A stretch of 64,000 nucleotides of DNA from Melampsora larici-populina 98AG31 (Eukaryota > Basidiomycota > Pucciniomycetes > Pucciniales > Melampsoraceae), in the NCBI RefSeq assembly GCF_000204055.1, contig NW_006768785.1, positions 531,958 to 595,957 on the forward strand. The letters are read 5' to 3'. Each line of letters begins with the position of its first letter. The stretch's first letter is position 1. Under the pieces are notes generated by a model, which was not told where the DNA came from, searched no databases, and saw only the letters and a program-made list of their open reading frames with translations. The translations under genes and the position numbers were made by a program. Below, piece after piece: positions 33,430-46,012 of this stretch.

Positions 33430-33493
33430 TGGAATTTTGTGAATAAAAATAATTCTGTAAACTCCACGGTAAATTTGTATTATGGTGTAGTGT
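33430..33493. repeat. Probable right terminus of a CACTA element
   Basis: The sequence ends TATGGTGTAGTG; reverse-complemented it begins CACTACACCATAATAC and continues AAATTTACCGTGGAGTTTA, close to the termini of the MITE at 21558-22321. It lies downstream of the Tnp2 gene, as its right end should. No matching left end was found. Confidence 0.6.
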
Positions 33494-36400
33494 TAGATGT
33501 TATTCCCTTGGATACATCTGAAATAACTTCTGGCCTACTTTGGACTTTGAAGACTTTGACTTGGAATGGCTACAATGGCCCCTCTTTTGGCCGGTTTGTA
33601 CTTTGGCTACAAATTACTCTTCAGGATCAGTCTGTTGCATACAAGCTTTGAGGTTGATTCAAGGAAGATCCCTCAGGAAACCCCCATATTTCAAACACAT
33701 TGTCTTCACTACCTTGAGAGGCCACAGCTTGTATGACAATGCCTTGGTGTGTGCAATGGATGAACACAGCATTGAGTGTCATTTGTTGCTTGAGTTGGAG
33801 TTTGGAGAAATACTTGTAAGCAAATTTTGAATCATAGTCAAACATTGAGCAAAGAACAGTTTTCTGATGTGGTTATATCAAACAGGAGCTGAATTACAAA
33901 CTAAACGGACTGTTGCAAGACATGCCTGACAGTTTGGTTGGATAGACAATTGGATGGTAGGTTGGGTTTTTATTCTTTGCCAGTGTCATAAAATATTTTT
34001 TTCACTATGCCTATTTGTCCCCCCATCAGGTTTAAGTTGTTTTCTGTGTCACAATTGTTGTGAAATACATCTGCAGCTCCTTAAAGATCTTTTGTTATGA
34101 TTTCTTTGTAGGTATGAGAATGTAACATATCCATTTGGACTAACCCTTATTCAGTTTTGCAATGATTTCTTGCAAATGTCATTGGTGAAGGTATGTTTGC
34201 TGTTGTGACAACAATTGCGGAAGGGTTCACATGTTTCTGATTTAGGGGATACAAATTTGAATCTGGCCATGCGGCCGGATTTTTGGCCAGATCTCATTTG
34301 GCTGTAAATTCAAATCTTGTGGCCAGATCTTTGGCCAGAAAATCTAAGTTTACAGCCAAATGAAATCTGGCCAAAGATCTGGCCGCATGGCCAGATTCAA
34401 CTTTGTATCCCCTAATTGTGTACTTGGCAACAATGATGATTCCGGCGTGGCACTGTGTAATAAAGTCTCCACAAAATTTTTGCAAGGGTCTGCCTTACAC
34501 TCCAAACATTTTATGTTGGTTTATATATCAAATGCAATTCACCTTCCTCACCTTGTACAGAACCACCATAACACAGGTGGTTCGCCAGTCCATGAAGGGC
34601 TTGCGGATAGCGTGACAGGTGGGCTTGTGAAAGACGCACCGACAGAGTTGGGGAAACTCTGTCTCTCGCCGAGGTGCAAATTTTCCCACGCCCTGTCAGG
34701 AACAGATTCCTTGCAAGACCTTCAGTCCTCTCATACCACCGACTCACGGTGGTTTTCTCACGCTAACCACCCCACCCACCCAGCGTGAAGAGTCCCACCC
34801 ACCGACCCTATGGAGGATCCCAGCCCGGGGCCACTTGGTCCGACGAAACCAAGCCCCAGGGCCGGGGCCCTGCACTACCCCAACCCGCGCTGCCCTGACG
34901 TAACGTAAGGGCGGCGCATCTGGGTACGACTCTTACCGGCGGAGGTGCCACAGGCACTGTGGCCGCACAATTGGTTGGCCAAGTACTCACCCACATTCCA
35001 CCCTACAGCTCTAACGAGCAAGAGTAGAATGGAACCTTTGAACCCCCTTTTCACCATGGCACATCCTAGATTGCCATTTCATAAATTTCACATCAAGCTC
35101 CTACCGTTTATCTACTATGTGATTTGGTGCTGTCTACCTATTCATCGCTTGCATCGTTTGAAATTGGAACCATATATGTCTGTCTTTTTGGTGGACACCA
35201 CAATGCATGGAAATTGGGAGATGTGGATCACTGGGGTGTGTGCTTTGGGCAACATTAAGGTCAGTTTGCAGTTTGCTATTGGGTTTATGGACAAAAGCTA
35301 ATGATGTGGATACAGACCCTAGAAGGATTTTGCAATGCCATTCCTCATCATTTCTTTGCTTCTCAGGCCGTAGTTGGCTCACACTGCATGGCCGTTGTCA
35401 ACATGACCATTGCAGAGGACGCTTGAGAGCCAGCTCTCTGTTCAGCCCAATACTTTTGGGTGGAAGGCCCTGTGCTGTACCACAGGGCCCATCCTTTCCT
35501 CCAAGAAACCCAGCACAATTGACCTTGACGGGCTTAGATCAGGGTTTGATACTTTGGCAAACAAAATTTCCGTTAGAGGTTGAGGGAAAGTTGTTCCGTA
35601 CAAGAATCAACACACCCGCTCATATGACAAGAACAATCTAATCTACTGTTTTGCACAGGATTGATCACACTGTGAGTCAGTTATCTTAGTTTGTGGCCAG
35701 CCTTCACCTTACCTGACATAAAGTATGCACACCAGACATTACATTTTGAAGAATTTGTCACATTGTACAGTTGTGATGTTGATCTTATTGTTTGATACCC
35801 AATGGTGGGAACATTTTCAATTTATTTGGGAATGCCATAGGATATGAAGCAGGTAATGGAACTTGGATTGTTCAGCTTTGTTAGTTCTACTTTAACCATA
35901 AGGCAAACCATTCAACTCACTTGGTGATATTCAATGCACTGAGATGCAACTGGTCAGTAGGCCACCCCGGAACAGAGGAGGGAGGGACTCTGTCCTAGTG
36001 TGAACAAGTGGTGAAATGTATGAGGCACAATCAACCAGATTTTGACCATATGTGTGGATGGTACAACTGAGTGCTTTAGAGGCAGACTAATTACTTTTAT
36101 TGTGGGTTGGGATCATATGTTTGAAACGGCAAGCATCAATCCACGTGGGTAACTGGAATGAAACATTTGATTTGCAGTATGACCAATGAAAATGCCTTGA
36201 GTAGGATCTTTGTGAAGTTGTGTGAGCATTGAGTGAGGCATGTCATTCTTATTCCATGGATTCAGCAAGCATGGTCAATGGTTTCAGAACAAATTGGACT
36301 ACATATTGAAAGTTTCTGGTCATTGATGTTGTTTGCATTTATCACAAAAGACTTTTCTCCAATCACTCCCTTTAGTATATGCTAAGATTGTCATTCATCT

Positions 36401-36520
36401 CAAGTCTGCATATTACCTGAATTGTTATATTTGTTGGCAATGAACACCTGTGCAAATCCTGGTGAAACATAGTCCTGCTGTTTGACAATGCACTGGAAAT
36501 AATGAGGCCTTTATAATGAC
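33494..36520. other. Degenerate DNA with a GC-rich patch, no gene recognised
   Basis: Plus-strand frames at 33540-33830, 34945-35301 and 35207-35641 are open but show no domain I know. 34600-35000 is markedly richer in G and C than its flanks, so it is probably a separate inserted sequence. The last part may be the unrecognised start of the Helitron gene. Confidence 0.4.
34245..34412. mobile_element. 168-bp palindromic MITE with TA duplication
   Basis: Left end GGGGATACAAATTTGAATCT, right end (reverse complement) GGGGATACAAAGTTGAATCT; both continue into GGCCATGCGGCC. TA flanks each side (34243-34244, 34413-34414), as for Tc1/mariner-type insertions. The interior repeats TGGCCAGATCT-like pieces and is nearly one long hairpin. 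Confidence 0.8.
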
Positions 36521-37925
36521 TGGATTCCATCTTGAGATACCCCATTATGTTGGACCACAAAAGGACAAATGTCAGGGCTGTCATGCTTTGAGTTGGATTG
36601 CTGAGCACCCAAAAGGGACTACCAAATTGCAACCTTACAAGTAGCTGGAAGGCTGTCACACAGGAGAAGTAGAGTTACTGCTGCATTACTTTGGATCACC
36701 AGCTGTACCTGAATTTTTGAAGCACCTGTTAACCTCAGAAGACAGGGGTAAGTGATTTGTATGAAATTGAACCATTTCAAACGTCCCTGACACACATCTT
36801 TCCAGTGTCTTGTGAATTCAGGAAACATATTAAATCCTACAACAATACTCTATCTTTTACTTCACTTGAAGCACATTTCAACTGGACAGTGGATGGACCC
36901 TTTGCAGTCAATACTTTCAGAATATTGGGAGAGTTGACACACCAAATTGGGGGGATGCTGCCCAGTGAAACATTTGGACCCGGCTCCTCACAAATTTACT
37001 TTGTGGGGGACAGAAGAGAAGACAAAGATCAGCAGAGGCCCAAGGCGTCTGGAGTCAATCTCAAGACTTGAATACTTGCAGTCTTTCAGTCTTTCTTCAA
37101 CTGTTTCAACCCATATGCCCAGTGCTTTTGCCACACTGCAGAAATCTTGAGAGGACATCAAAACATGGCATTGCGGCTATGGGCAATATTGCCTACCACC
37201 TGTGGTTCTCAATGATACAATTGACCCACAACACAAGAGGTGGCCATGGTGGTAGAAGGTGATGGGTCTGTCGTTGCTCAGTTGAGGGAAGTAGTCACCA
37301 TGTCTGTGTGGTGTTTGCTTGTAGACAAGCGCACACAAGTTGCCCTTGTGCCTCAAAGGCAGTCCGTGTGCGCTCATTGTTGGCCAACTACCACAAGGAC
37401 ACAGTGAGTATTATACAGGTGTAATGGGAGTCTGGAAAAATCTTGGATTTGTACATGGGGTATTTAGCCTTGTGCTACCCTGTGCTGTGCCCATGAGGTG
37501 CTCAGGAATTTGATGAGCATTACCAAATGCCAAATAGCAATCATGGGTTACATTTTCTTCATTTGTAACAAGATTTGCATCCAGTAAAGATAACAAACCT
37601 TGAACGGTTTGCTTATGTCCTGTTTACCAGATCAAACGTGTTTCCAGCCATTTTGGCATCTGGGAGTTTATCACAAGTGCTGACAGTAGATCTTTATGTG
37701 TGTGTGGAGTGGTGACGGCTACAATACATAAAGAAAATCAAGTGAAACTGTAGGAGTGTCTTTACTCAGGTGTTCTGGAGGCAATAGGCAGAAACAATGT
37801 TGCGCCCAGTCAAGCTGTCATCCTGCCTTCAACCTTCACCGTTGGCCAAAGTTATATGTCCAAGCTTCACCATGACTCAATGACATTAGTACAACACTTT
37901 GGTCAGCCAGTGTTCTTTATAACTA
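36521..37925 (+). pseudogene. Helitron Rep/helicase gene, 5' half
   Basis: The plus strand encodes YVGPQKDKCQGCHALSWIAE, the Helitron N-terminal zinc-like block; VELLLHYFGSPAVPEFLKHL; EFRKHIKSYNNTLSFTSLEA followed by FRILGELTHQIGGMLP, the conserved IR.YNNALAFTS...GE..HQIG.L.P region; and GRNNVAPSQAVILPSTFTVG with MSKLHHDSMTLVQHFGQPVF FIT, matching the Helitron_like_N block ILPSSF.GG.RYM...DAM..V..FG.PDLFIT. Frames shift and stops (for example after LQPYK) intervene. The sequence breaks off exactly at the insertion starting at 37926; its continuation is found at 54637. Helitrons move by rolling-circle replication. Confidence 0.82.
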
Positions 37926-37979
37926 CAGTGGGTAAACCCGAGTACATGTTCCGACCTGCCCTGCAAAATTGAAATTTCT

Positions 37980-39265
37980 CCTTTTGGGTCAAAGACGCGG
38001 CACTGAACTTGAATGTTCAGGACTGGCACCCAGACCAGTGAAAAGGCATTATCTGAATGAAGCTGGAAATATGGTCCTGGGGTTGTGAAATATGTTTTTA
38101 TTTATGGGGGTTTCAGATTTTTGGACCTAGGCCTTATGTACCTAGCTAGGTACTTAGCTAGGTATTAAGCACATAGCTGGCCTACGGTAGCAGGTAGCCT
38201 AGCACTTACGGCCTAACACTCAAGGACTTGTGGCTGAGCTTTGTGCTCAGCATATCTCATCTTGGGTATTGTCATCCTGGAGAGTTTGGAGTTGATTGAG
38301 CATCAAGATGATCTCCAGTAGGTGAATGATTGGCAGCTATAGTCTGGGTTTATAGTTATAAATCCAATGCTGATTGCAAATCTTTCAATTTCTTCCCTAC
38401 AATTCAGACTGATTAAATTTGTCATTGAACGTTCAAAGATCTTGAGCTGGTCACAACTATGATCTGCTTGTATGGTGTCCAACTTGGTTAAAATCTCAGA
38501 TTAATAAGTCTTGTTTGATCAAATCTTCAATCTGAATCATAAATCATAGTTGCTTGATCCATGTAAACTTGCTTAGCTTGATTTAGATTCTCTTGATCTT
38601 CTGCTAAGTAAAGTTGTAAGTTGTGATTTTCTTAATGAGAATTATCTTTTAAACTAACAATAGCTCAATTCGGAATGGGAATCTTTCAAATGAATTAGTT
38701 CAAATTGAAGTAATTGTTTGATTTTTGAAATTCCCCGCAAGATTTCTTATTCTTCATTTGTACTTGTAATACTTGTAATGCTTGAATGAGTTTGATTTCC
38801 AATACTAAAGATTTCATTCAATTGTTTTGATACTTTTAATAATGATTTTACATATTGATCTTTGACTGATCATCTTTCTCCAGAATAATTTGATGAGTGA
38901 CCAGTCAACTTTCTAGCTGATTTTGATCAAGTGATCAAAGTGTTGTGAAATTTTCTAGGAGGAAGTGGCTATATTAGTGATTAAATTGAATATAAGTCAG
39001 TGTGTTTGATTGATCAAGGAATTGATCTATCAGAATAATGATGGATTACCAAGAAAGCAGAAGTGTATTGGTTATCAGGTAATCAATGGTAGGTTGAAAT
39101 GATATTGATTCTCATTGCAGCATTTTGTGGGGTGTAGCAATGTGACAAGTACTTTTTGACAACATTCGCAGCATCAGGACCAACACAGCCTTGCCTGTTC
39201 AAGATAAAGCTCTCAATTAAAGATAAAAAGGTAATCAAAAGATGGGATAGAGATAAGGAGACCAC
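37980..39265. other. Non-coding, nothing recognised
   Basis: AT-rich sequence with a few short palindromes (for example around CCTAGCTAGGTACTTAGC at 38150) and no open frame with a domain. Confidence 0.45.
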
Positions 39266-42058
39266 TCACTCATATGCTGACCACTGACAATTGATTTTGC
39301 GGAAATACTTCCAAATAGTCAATAGAGGGCAGCTCTTGCAAGCGACCTCAAAACCCTTTTTTGCATCTTCAAATCGCGTATAGGAACAACTATGCTTACA
39401 ATACTCTGATTCAATAGAAGATACGTCAGCTAAAAAAATCTGTATGGAAACAAAACAACAAAGTGTACTCACCACCCTTAGTGTATGACCAAAATAACTT
39501 GATCAGGTTGAGTTCACAGTGGAATTTGGGGAGAAAGATGCACATGTGCCCAGCGTCCTCAATGATCTTCTGTAAGAGTGGCTTTTCATCTTTAAAATCC
39601 GACTGATTGCTGAGTATCTTGTAAGCGCAACACATGGGATCAGCCTGTTTATTTGGCCTTGATTCATCTGAAGGTTCAGTGATGAAGAAGCTGGCTTCTT
39701 TGGCTTCTTTCATCAACCAATACGCTTGATCCTTTGCATCTTGAGGCACACCTGATTTTTTACAGTTTAGACATTTGAAGACTGTCTTTCCCTTTTACTT
39801 TGCTTTTGTAGAGACTCCATAAGCCTTGTTCTTCAAGAACAACTTGGACACCTTTGGCTTTTCCTGCCAGAGTTTGATCAAGATAGTCGGGTGGGAAGAC
39901 CATGGACTGTGGTAGGCCTCAAAGCTCCTCTGGGATGTTGAGATCGTCAGTTGGGATGAAAGTATTGCGGAATATGTTCTGTTTACGTGCACTTCCAAGA
40001 TTCATATTGTTCAGACAAAGAGCATTTGGTCCAAAGGCCTCGTGAGCAGCTGAGCAATCAAAAACAAAGACACCTTGTGATTCAGGATAGGTCCTCCACT
40101 TGGGTAGATGACAGTGGCTGCATCATCTACAAAAAGTTTGAACTTTTCTTGTAGTTCTGGAGTAAGCGTAAGTTGGCCAGTTGTTTCAAGGATGAAATCT
40201 GATATGTGAATTAATTGACCTGCACTCTTGGATCAAAATTTGGTTGTTGAAGCGAGGAGCCATGAGAGACAAGGAGGTTCATTTGCGTGGACTGTTGATT
40301 CATCGTGATATACAAAAACAGTAGGGCGTTGATCACTGAGTTTCTCAGGATTTGGTTGAATTCCAATCCCCAGATTTTGTCCCTCATATAAAACCAAGCA
40401 CTGTCGAAGTTGGGTGACCTGGGCACAGAATTCCTTTTGATATATGACCACATCGGGTCTTTTGTGTCCGTCAAAATAGAGTGACTTGTGATATATCTGT
40501 GATTGGAATCCCAGCTTGCGCATCCACTTATAAGCAGTGACCTGCGAGACGGTTGTGGTGAAGTCCAACTGAGGTACAATGTTAGTATTGATGTGGTCAT
40601 GAAATATCTGAGGGGTTACCTGAAATATACACAAACAGGGAAAAGGTCAATATCATCACTGTCAGTGATCAGATGACTCTTTAGAATGAAAGTTGGACAT
40701 ACATATCCTGGCTTTAGCAAAGAGGCCCAAGACATGATGGCTTGAGAAACCCTCTTGTCATGTAGCATACAAGAATGTGGTGATGAAACACCCTGGTTAG
40801 ATTTGATCAATTTCTTAAAAGTAAGAATTTTATGAGCTTGAAGTCGTATATGGCGAGCCCAGCCAAGTCCACTTGACAGTTGTGCTGCCAGATCTTTCCG
40901 GATTGCCTCCCGTCAAATTGCAGACTGAGCTGTCATCATTGAAGCAGTGGTGCCCGGTGAAGGAAGTCCAGCAAGCTCCAATTCTCGGCGTCAGGAGTTG
41001 AATTCTTGTATCTCTCCGAGCTCAGATTTTGGAATTTGAAAGGAGGCGTTTTTCTTCTGCTGTTCTTCATAATAGATTATGGTTTGATTTAGAGCCATCT
41101 CGAGTTCATTCCAGCGCTCCTGAATAGCAATTGATTGAGATGGTGCTATCTTTTTACTCTTGGGTTTTGATGTTGTGTATTGTATAACTTTTTCATGAAT
41201 CCAATTCTGGTATTGCTTTTGCTTATTTGAGTTAATTTCATTTGAGATATCTGTGTCTTTGGGGATAGCTGGAAGTGGTGCAAGATTGGGCTCATCTAAT
41301 GGTGATGGATGAGAGTTGTTTGAGGCTGGTGCGTCAGATTCAGGAGTGGGATTTGGCAGATTAGGATTAGTCTGAGAAAAGTAAAATCTAATGTCATTTT
41401 TCCAGCCGCTTTCTTCTGTTTGACACGTCTGTAATGAGCTGTCTGCTTGGGGATACGTGGCNNNNNNNNNNNNNNNNNNNNNNNNNNNNNNNNNNNNNNN
41501 NNNNNNNNNNNNNNNNNNNNNNNNNNNNNNNNNNNNNNNNNNNNNNNNNNNNNNNNNNNNNTTCTCTGCAGGATGTCTTTGGAGATATCCAACTGCATTC
41601 CCAGCTATGTCTTTCCGTTTAGGTAAGGTTGTAGGAGGCTCAAGTGTGGATCTACTAGAAAAGATTGGCCAAATTGACTCGAGAAGGGTTTCTCAATCAC
41701 ATTCTGCTTTGTCTTGATCATCAGCAATATTGTTTTCAGCAAACCAGAGTAAATTAAGCTCATTTTCTTGACTGGCTTCATTGATTTCAAAGTCATCAAT
41801 GTCATCAGAAGCTTCATTTAATTTCATCAAGTCTGATAGTTTAATGAGTTGAGATTGGGCTTGGTGAACGTTGGAGCCTTCATTCAATTCCTCCGAGTCT
41901 GTTAGCCCAATGAGTTGAGGGTTCTGCTGATGGAAGTTGAAAGCTTCATTTGATTCTTCAGAGTCAGATATTTCAATGGGTTGAGACCGCTGATGTTGGA
42001 TGTTGGTCTCACGCTCTGGTCGCTTTTGTTGGGCCCTCTTTGCAGCACTGACCACCAT
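39266..42058 (-). pseudogene. Fungal DDE-superfamily (Tc1/mariner-like) transposase, inactivated
   Basis: The minus strand starts near 42058 with MVVSAAKRAQQKRPERE and an acidic Ser-rich region (IEISDSEESNEAF). It crosses the assembly gap, then gives TAHYRRVKQKKAAGKM and, past stops, TAYKWMRKLGFQSQIYHKSL, YFDGHKRPDVVIYQKEFCAQ and VFVYHDESTVHAN. Further frames read VFVFDCSAAHEAFGPNALCL and CIFLPKFHCELNLIKLFW. These match a common fungal DDE family (DGH.R.DVV..R..F; HDE.TF.AND; FLPKFHCELNPIE.YW). In the last motif NPIE has become NLIK, so the expected catalytic Glu is Lys. With multiple stops and a gap, the gene is dead. Superfamily placement is tentative. Confidence 0.75.
41462..41561. other. 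Assembly gap (100 N)
   Basis: Exactly 100 N, the usual placeholder for a gap of unknown length. Reading frames crossing it are meaningless within the gap. Confidence 0.98.
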
Positions 42059-42703
42059 TATGGTCTTGAAAAAGAGGCTAAAGGTTGAATAGGAATGTGT
42101 GAGGCACTATTGTACAATATGTAAAGGATCCCACTATTCCTATCCCCCTATCCAATATACGGTGCCCCACTCGGGTCGACCCAGGGGGCGTCAAGAGATT
42201 TGTAGCCTCTTTTTCCCAAAAGAGGGCTGCGTCAAAGGGCGCTATTTTCATTTTTTTTTATTCTGATATTTCTTGTGAAGGTAAACTTTCCAATTTGAAT
42301 ATGTAGTTTACAATCTTATCTTTTTCAATTTTACTGTAAACTTTTCATCTTTGTCAAAATTGAATTGGACAGATGAACGATTCTAACAGAGTTGGCGTAT
42401 TGGCATATTTGTTTATTCATTGGTGTAGTAAGTGGCACATATGAGATACACAATGAGACTAACAGAAAAAAAGATCAAAAGACACAAAAGATCACTACAG
42501 CTCTGTGATGTGATACCAATTTGCCCTAAAACAAGCTTAACATAGGTTTGGTTTTACCAGTAGCACTAGATTTGGGAAATAGATAAGTGGTAGGTAATGA
42601 ATGAGTGGGAGGGTAGGAATTACATTGGATGATTGGTCAAAAGTCTTGTTTTGGTTGACTTAGATTGGTTTGTTGTACTGTTTTTGCATTATTAGCCTTT
42701 GAA

Positions 42704-42857
42704 TACGGAAGCCCTGAGCAAGGGGGGTCCGCCAATCATCAAATCAAATTGTCAATTGTAAATTACAGTGGGGTGTTGGCCACTTTACATATACACATAA
42801 CACAAAACTACACCCCTCATTTCAAAAATCAACTCAAACAATCATCACCACTCACTC
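42704..42857 (+). repeat. E2 left terminal inverted repeat
   Basis: Inverted match to 53392-53545 with moderate divergence. Several differences are CpG in the right arm versus TpG/CpA here (GCGAGG versus GCAAGG). A GGGGTCCGCCA motif near the tip is echoed by GGGGTGT..GCCACTT further in. Confidence 0.88.
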
Positions 42858-43067
42858 TTCAAGACCTTCATCATCTCCCCGGATACACAGGACAGGCTTT
42901 GTTAAGCATCATGCTTAAAAAAGTAGAAGACTCATATTGGTGCATCGGATGGACACCATGGACGCGTAAGCCTCCCAATTTCTCCCCTAAATTACCCAAA
43001 TTCCCTTCGAAAATTGACTTTTATCCCTCATTCTCTAACAGTAGCTTTGTTATACCTCGAAATAGCC

Positions 43068-45575
43068 ATGCCTCTTCCAATCTTTCAAACTGGACCGTGC
43101 CCTGGGTGCAGTGCTCTTTTCAAATTTCGAATCAAAGATGTGTGCGATGAATGTACCGATCTGGAGAACATCAAGGAAGGATTGCAAATTCCACGAAAGG
43201 ATTACTGTGAGGGTTGTGGTGATGGATACCAACATTTGAAGGACAACATCTGTGGTCCTTGTTGAGGATTATCTTCTAATTTATCGGCAGTTGCATCTCC
43301 GCTTTTGAATGTCAGACTCGGCTTGAATTCAAACAATCATCAAAGCCGACAAGCTAGCTCTTCTCGTTCTTCCCGCTCTCTGACAACACCCGATATATTA
43401 ACCAAAATCGATGAACTTACTCCAAGTTCCTATAGTGAGGTGTCTCAAAGTCGAAAAATTGGTACAAAGATCCCAACTGCTGTCACCATTGGCCAGAAAA
43501 AACACAATCAACACAGCCTCATTAAAGCACCAACTAGCCTGACTTTACCAGATTCCCATCGGTCTCACTCATCAATTAGTCGTGGTCCAAGGGGCATCAA
43601 TCATCCATCAAAGATACAATCAACAAACAATACTAAATCCACACCAATTGATTTTGTCCACCAGATTGATGGCAACCCAATGCCACACAATTTCACTGCT
43701 TTCACGATCTCAGTGGATCTCAGCAATCGATCATGGTATTCAAACTTTAAGAAGGGTGCATTTGAGTTCTTCCGTATGAAATCAGTCGATAAATTACCAA
43801 GCAAATTTCAATTAGATGATGGGTGTCCTGAGGTCCCAGAATTTGACAAGCGATGGGTATACTTAGGTCAGGTTCGAAATAAGAGGAGTGTTATTTTCTC
43901 TTTGGAACAGCATGTTGTTGAGCTGTTGGAGCGTCCACCACAACGGGGTGCTTTATTCTTTGTGATGTTTAATGCCAACGATTATCTTCATGTCAAGCAA
44001 TCAGAAAATGCAGCTACCTACATATCCAACAAGAAGAAAAAGCGGCGGTATGGTGGTGACTCAGAGGCATACTTGCCTTCTGATGATCTTTCTGATTCTT
44101 TGGCTGGAGAAACAACAAATCATCTTACCATTTGCAAATCCAAACGATTACGATTACAATCTCCGTCAGGAAGCTGTGATGAATCACAGCTTCCTTCTCA
44201 AGGATCCGATGGTGGTGGTCTCCCAGATATTGATGATTATCTTGATGATAATTCCTCTTTCTCATCACATATTATAATTACAAAGCTGACTAAACTGCAT
44301 ATTATACAGGTCCAACTGTCACCCCGACACAATTGAAGACACCATTCAAGGAGACACAGAGTAAGTGAATGAAACTCCAATAGGTTATTGATTCAGGTAT
44401 GGTTTTGATACTTTTGAATATATGTAAGACCAAACACTCTAAGTAGTTACCTCTGAATCAGTAAACTTACCCGAGAAACGCACTTGGGTGTCAGAAGTAG
44501 GAGGTAAGTCAAATTACATTCCCAGTAGTGTCTATCAGCTCAAGGCTGAATCAATTGCTTTACTTTAGTTTTGGATCCTACATTGAAACCAATACCACTT
44601 GCAATTTCAAAATCTTTGGAAACTGCAGGTTGCTGCCCTGATAACACTCGACCGTGGTATTTAGGAATTGCAAAAACGTTAACTATCCTGCAGGAGTCAG
44701 AGGAATCTGATACTGCCTCTGTGGCTGGGGAGTTCGAAATTGGATGGATTCGCCTTGAAGACTTTGTTAAATTTAATGAAACCGACCCCTCCTATGTGGG
44801 TGATGTGATGCTTGGGAGTGAATTATTCACAAACTTCCTCTTGAATCCTTACGGCGGCTCTACATATGGTTCTTCAATCGATTACAATCCAAGTGATCCA
44901 AACTATAGGCTTTGTTTGAGTGCGGAGGTACAGAGATTGATTGTGAGCTTTCAAAAGAAGGTGATTGATAACTTGGGAATTGCACCTGATATGCGAGAAA
45001 TGTGTCTTTCACTCCAAGTAAGTCCTAATAGTATATTTTAATGACGTACTTCAACTAACTATTTACACCATTTGGTCAATTGCATACAGGTTGCTAAAAC
45101 TCTCACCTTTACAACCGCTCATGAATGCAAGGAACATCCCAGGCTATTTTTATGTAGGGAACAAGGAGTCAGAGAATTGGAATCTTACATGACTCCAACA
45201 GACTTTACACTAAAGAAACCGTACAAAAATCTGCACCAAATCATGCATGCTCTGGCCCATTCTAGTCTAGATGATAATGATGGCAAAGCGATGGTAGTGG
45301 TGTTGGAATCTCAGGGAGGATTAATTACTGATTTTTCGATGCTGAATTTGACGTAAGTACAGGTTTATAGCTAATAAAAACTTGCAGTACAGCAGTATAC
45401 TGATGCTAAGGTTGGATTTTTTGCTTCAAGTTGGCCGTTGGAGAGTGAAAACCAAGGTGAAGTACGGATTCAAAATTTCAGGGCTAGCCATCACTGTTCA
45501 CCTCTATGTGGTCTCCTTGGCCTCCATAAATGTGATGTACCATACGGAGAGCAGGGAAGTATTGATGAGATTTAG
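43068..45575 (+). pseudogene. Alpha-type protein kinase of E2, with an in-frame stop
   Basis: The start at 43068 (MPLPIFQTGPCPGCSALFKF) opens a Cys-rich zinc-ribbon-like region (CPGC, CDEC, CEGCG, CGPC). TGA at 43263 interrupts the frame, which then continues (LSSNLSAVAS) into a Ser-rich linker and SWYSNFKKGAFEFFRMKSVD, WVYLGQVRNKRSVIFSLEQH. Later exons give EIGWIRLEDFVKFN (44730-44775), MHALAHSSLDDNDGKAMVVV LESQGGLITDF (45240-45340) and GEVRIQNFRASHHCSPLCGL LGL (45455-45530). The last two align with the E1 kinase blocks LVADLQGAGEYLTDP and GIEKF..DHQCYSLCRDLGL, and the intron after the TD(P/F) block is at the same place. DLQG has become ESQG. This copy is more diverged and may lack activity. 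Confidence 0.72.
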
Positions 45576-46012
45576 CTGCTGTGGTTTGTTTTAATGCTAA
45601 ACTTCTACAGAGTGTAGAAAATGAAAAGAAATTGAAAGTCATATTTGACACTTTTTCATATACATGCAGTTGAGAGAAGTGGAGTGATTCTTGCTACATA
45701 ACAAATGATTTGAGAAGCAAAACAAATGAAGGTAACAAATGATATCGGATGAAAAGAAATTGAGATAAAAAAGAACTAGCTGCAGATCAGAGCAACTGCA
45801 AAACTGGTCAAGCCAGGCGCGCACATCTATGCCTTGGTCTTTGCCTCCCTGACATCAGACTGGCACCATGATCCAGTTTTAACAAGACTGAGTACATGTC
45901 ATTCTCCCTTTTCGAGAAGGTTCTGCATTGCACAAATAAAGAAGCAGTCATTCTTTTTCCAGCTCAGTCTAATGATCAATGTACATGAAATAAAGAAGCA
46001 TTCATTTTTTTT

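Noticed and set aside
41296..41717. Reading frames across the N gap
   Set aside because: They consist partly of N and are artefacts.
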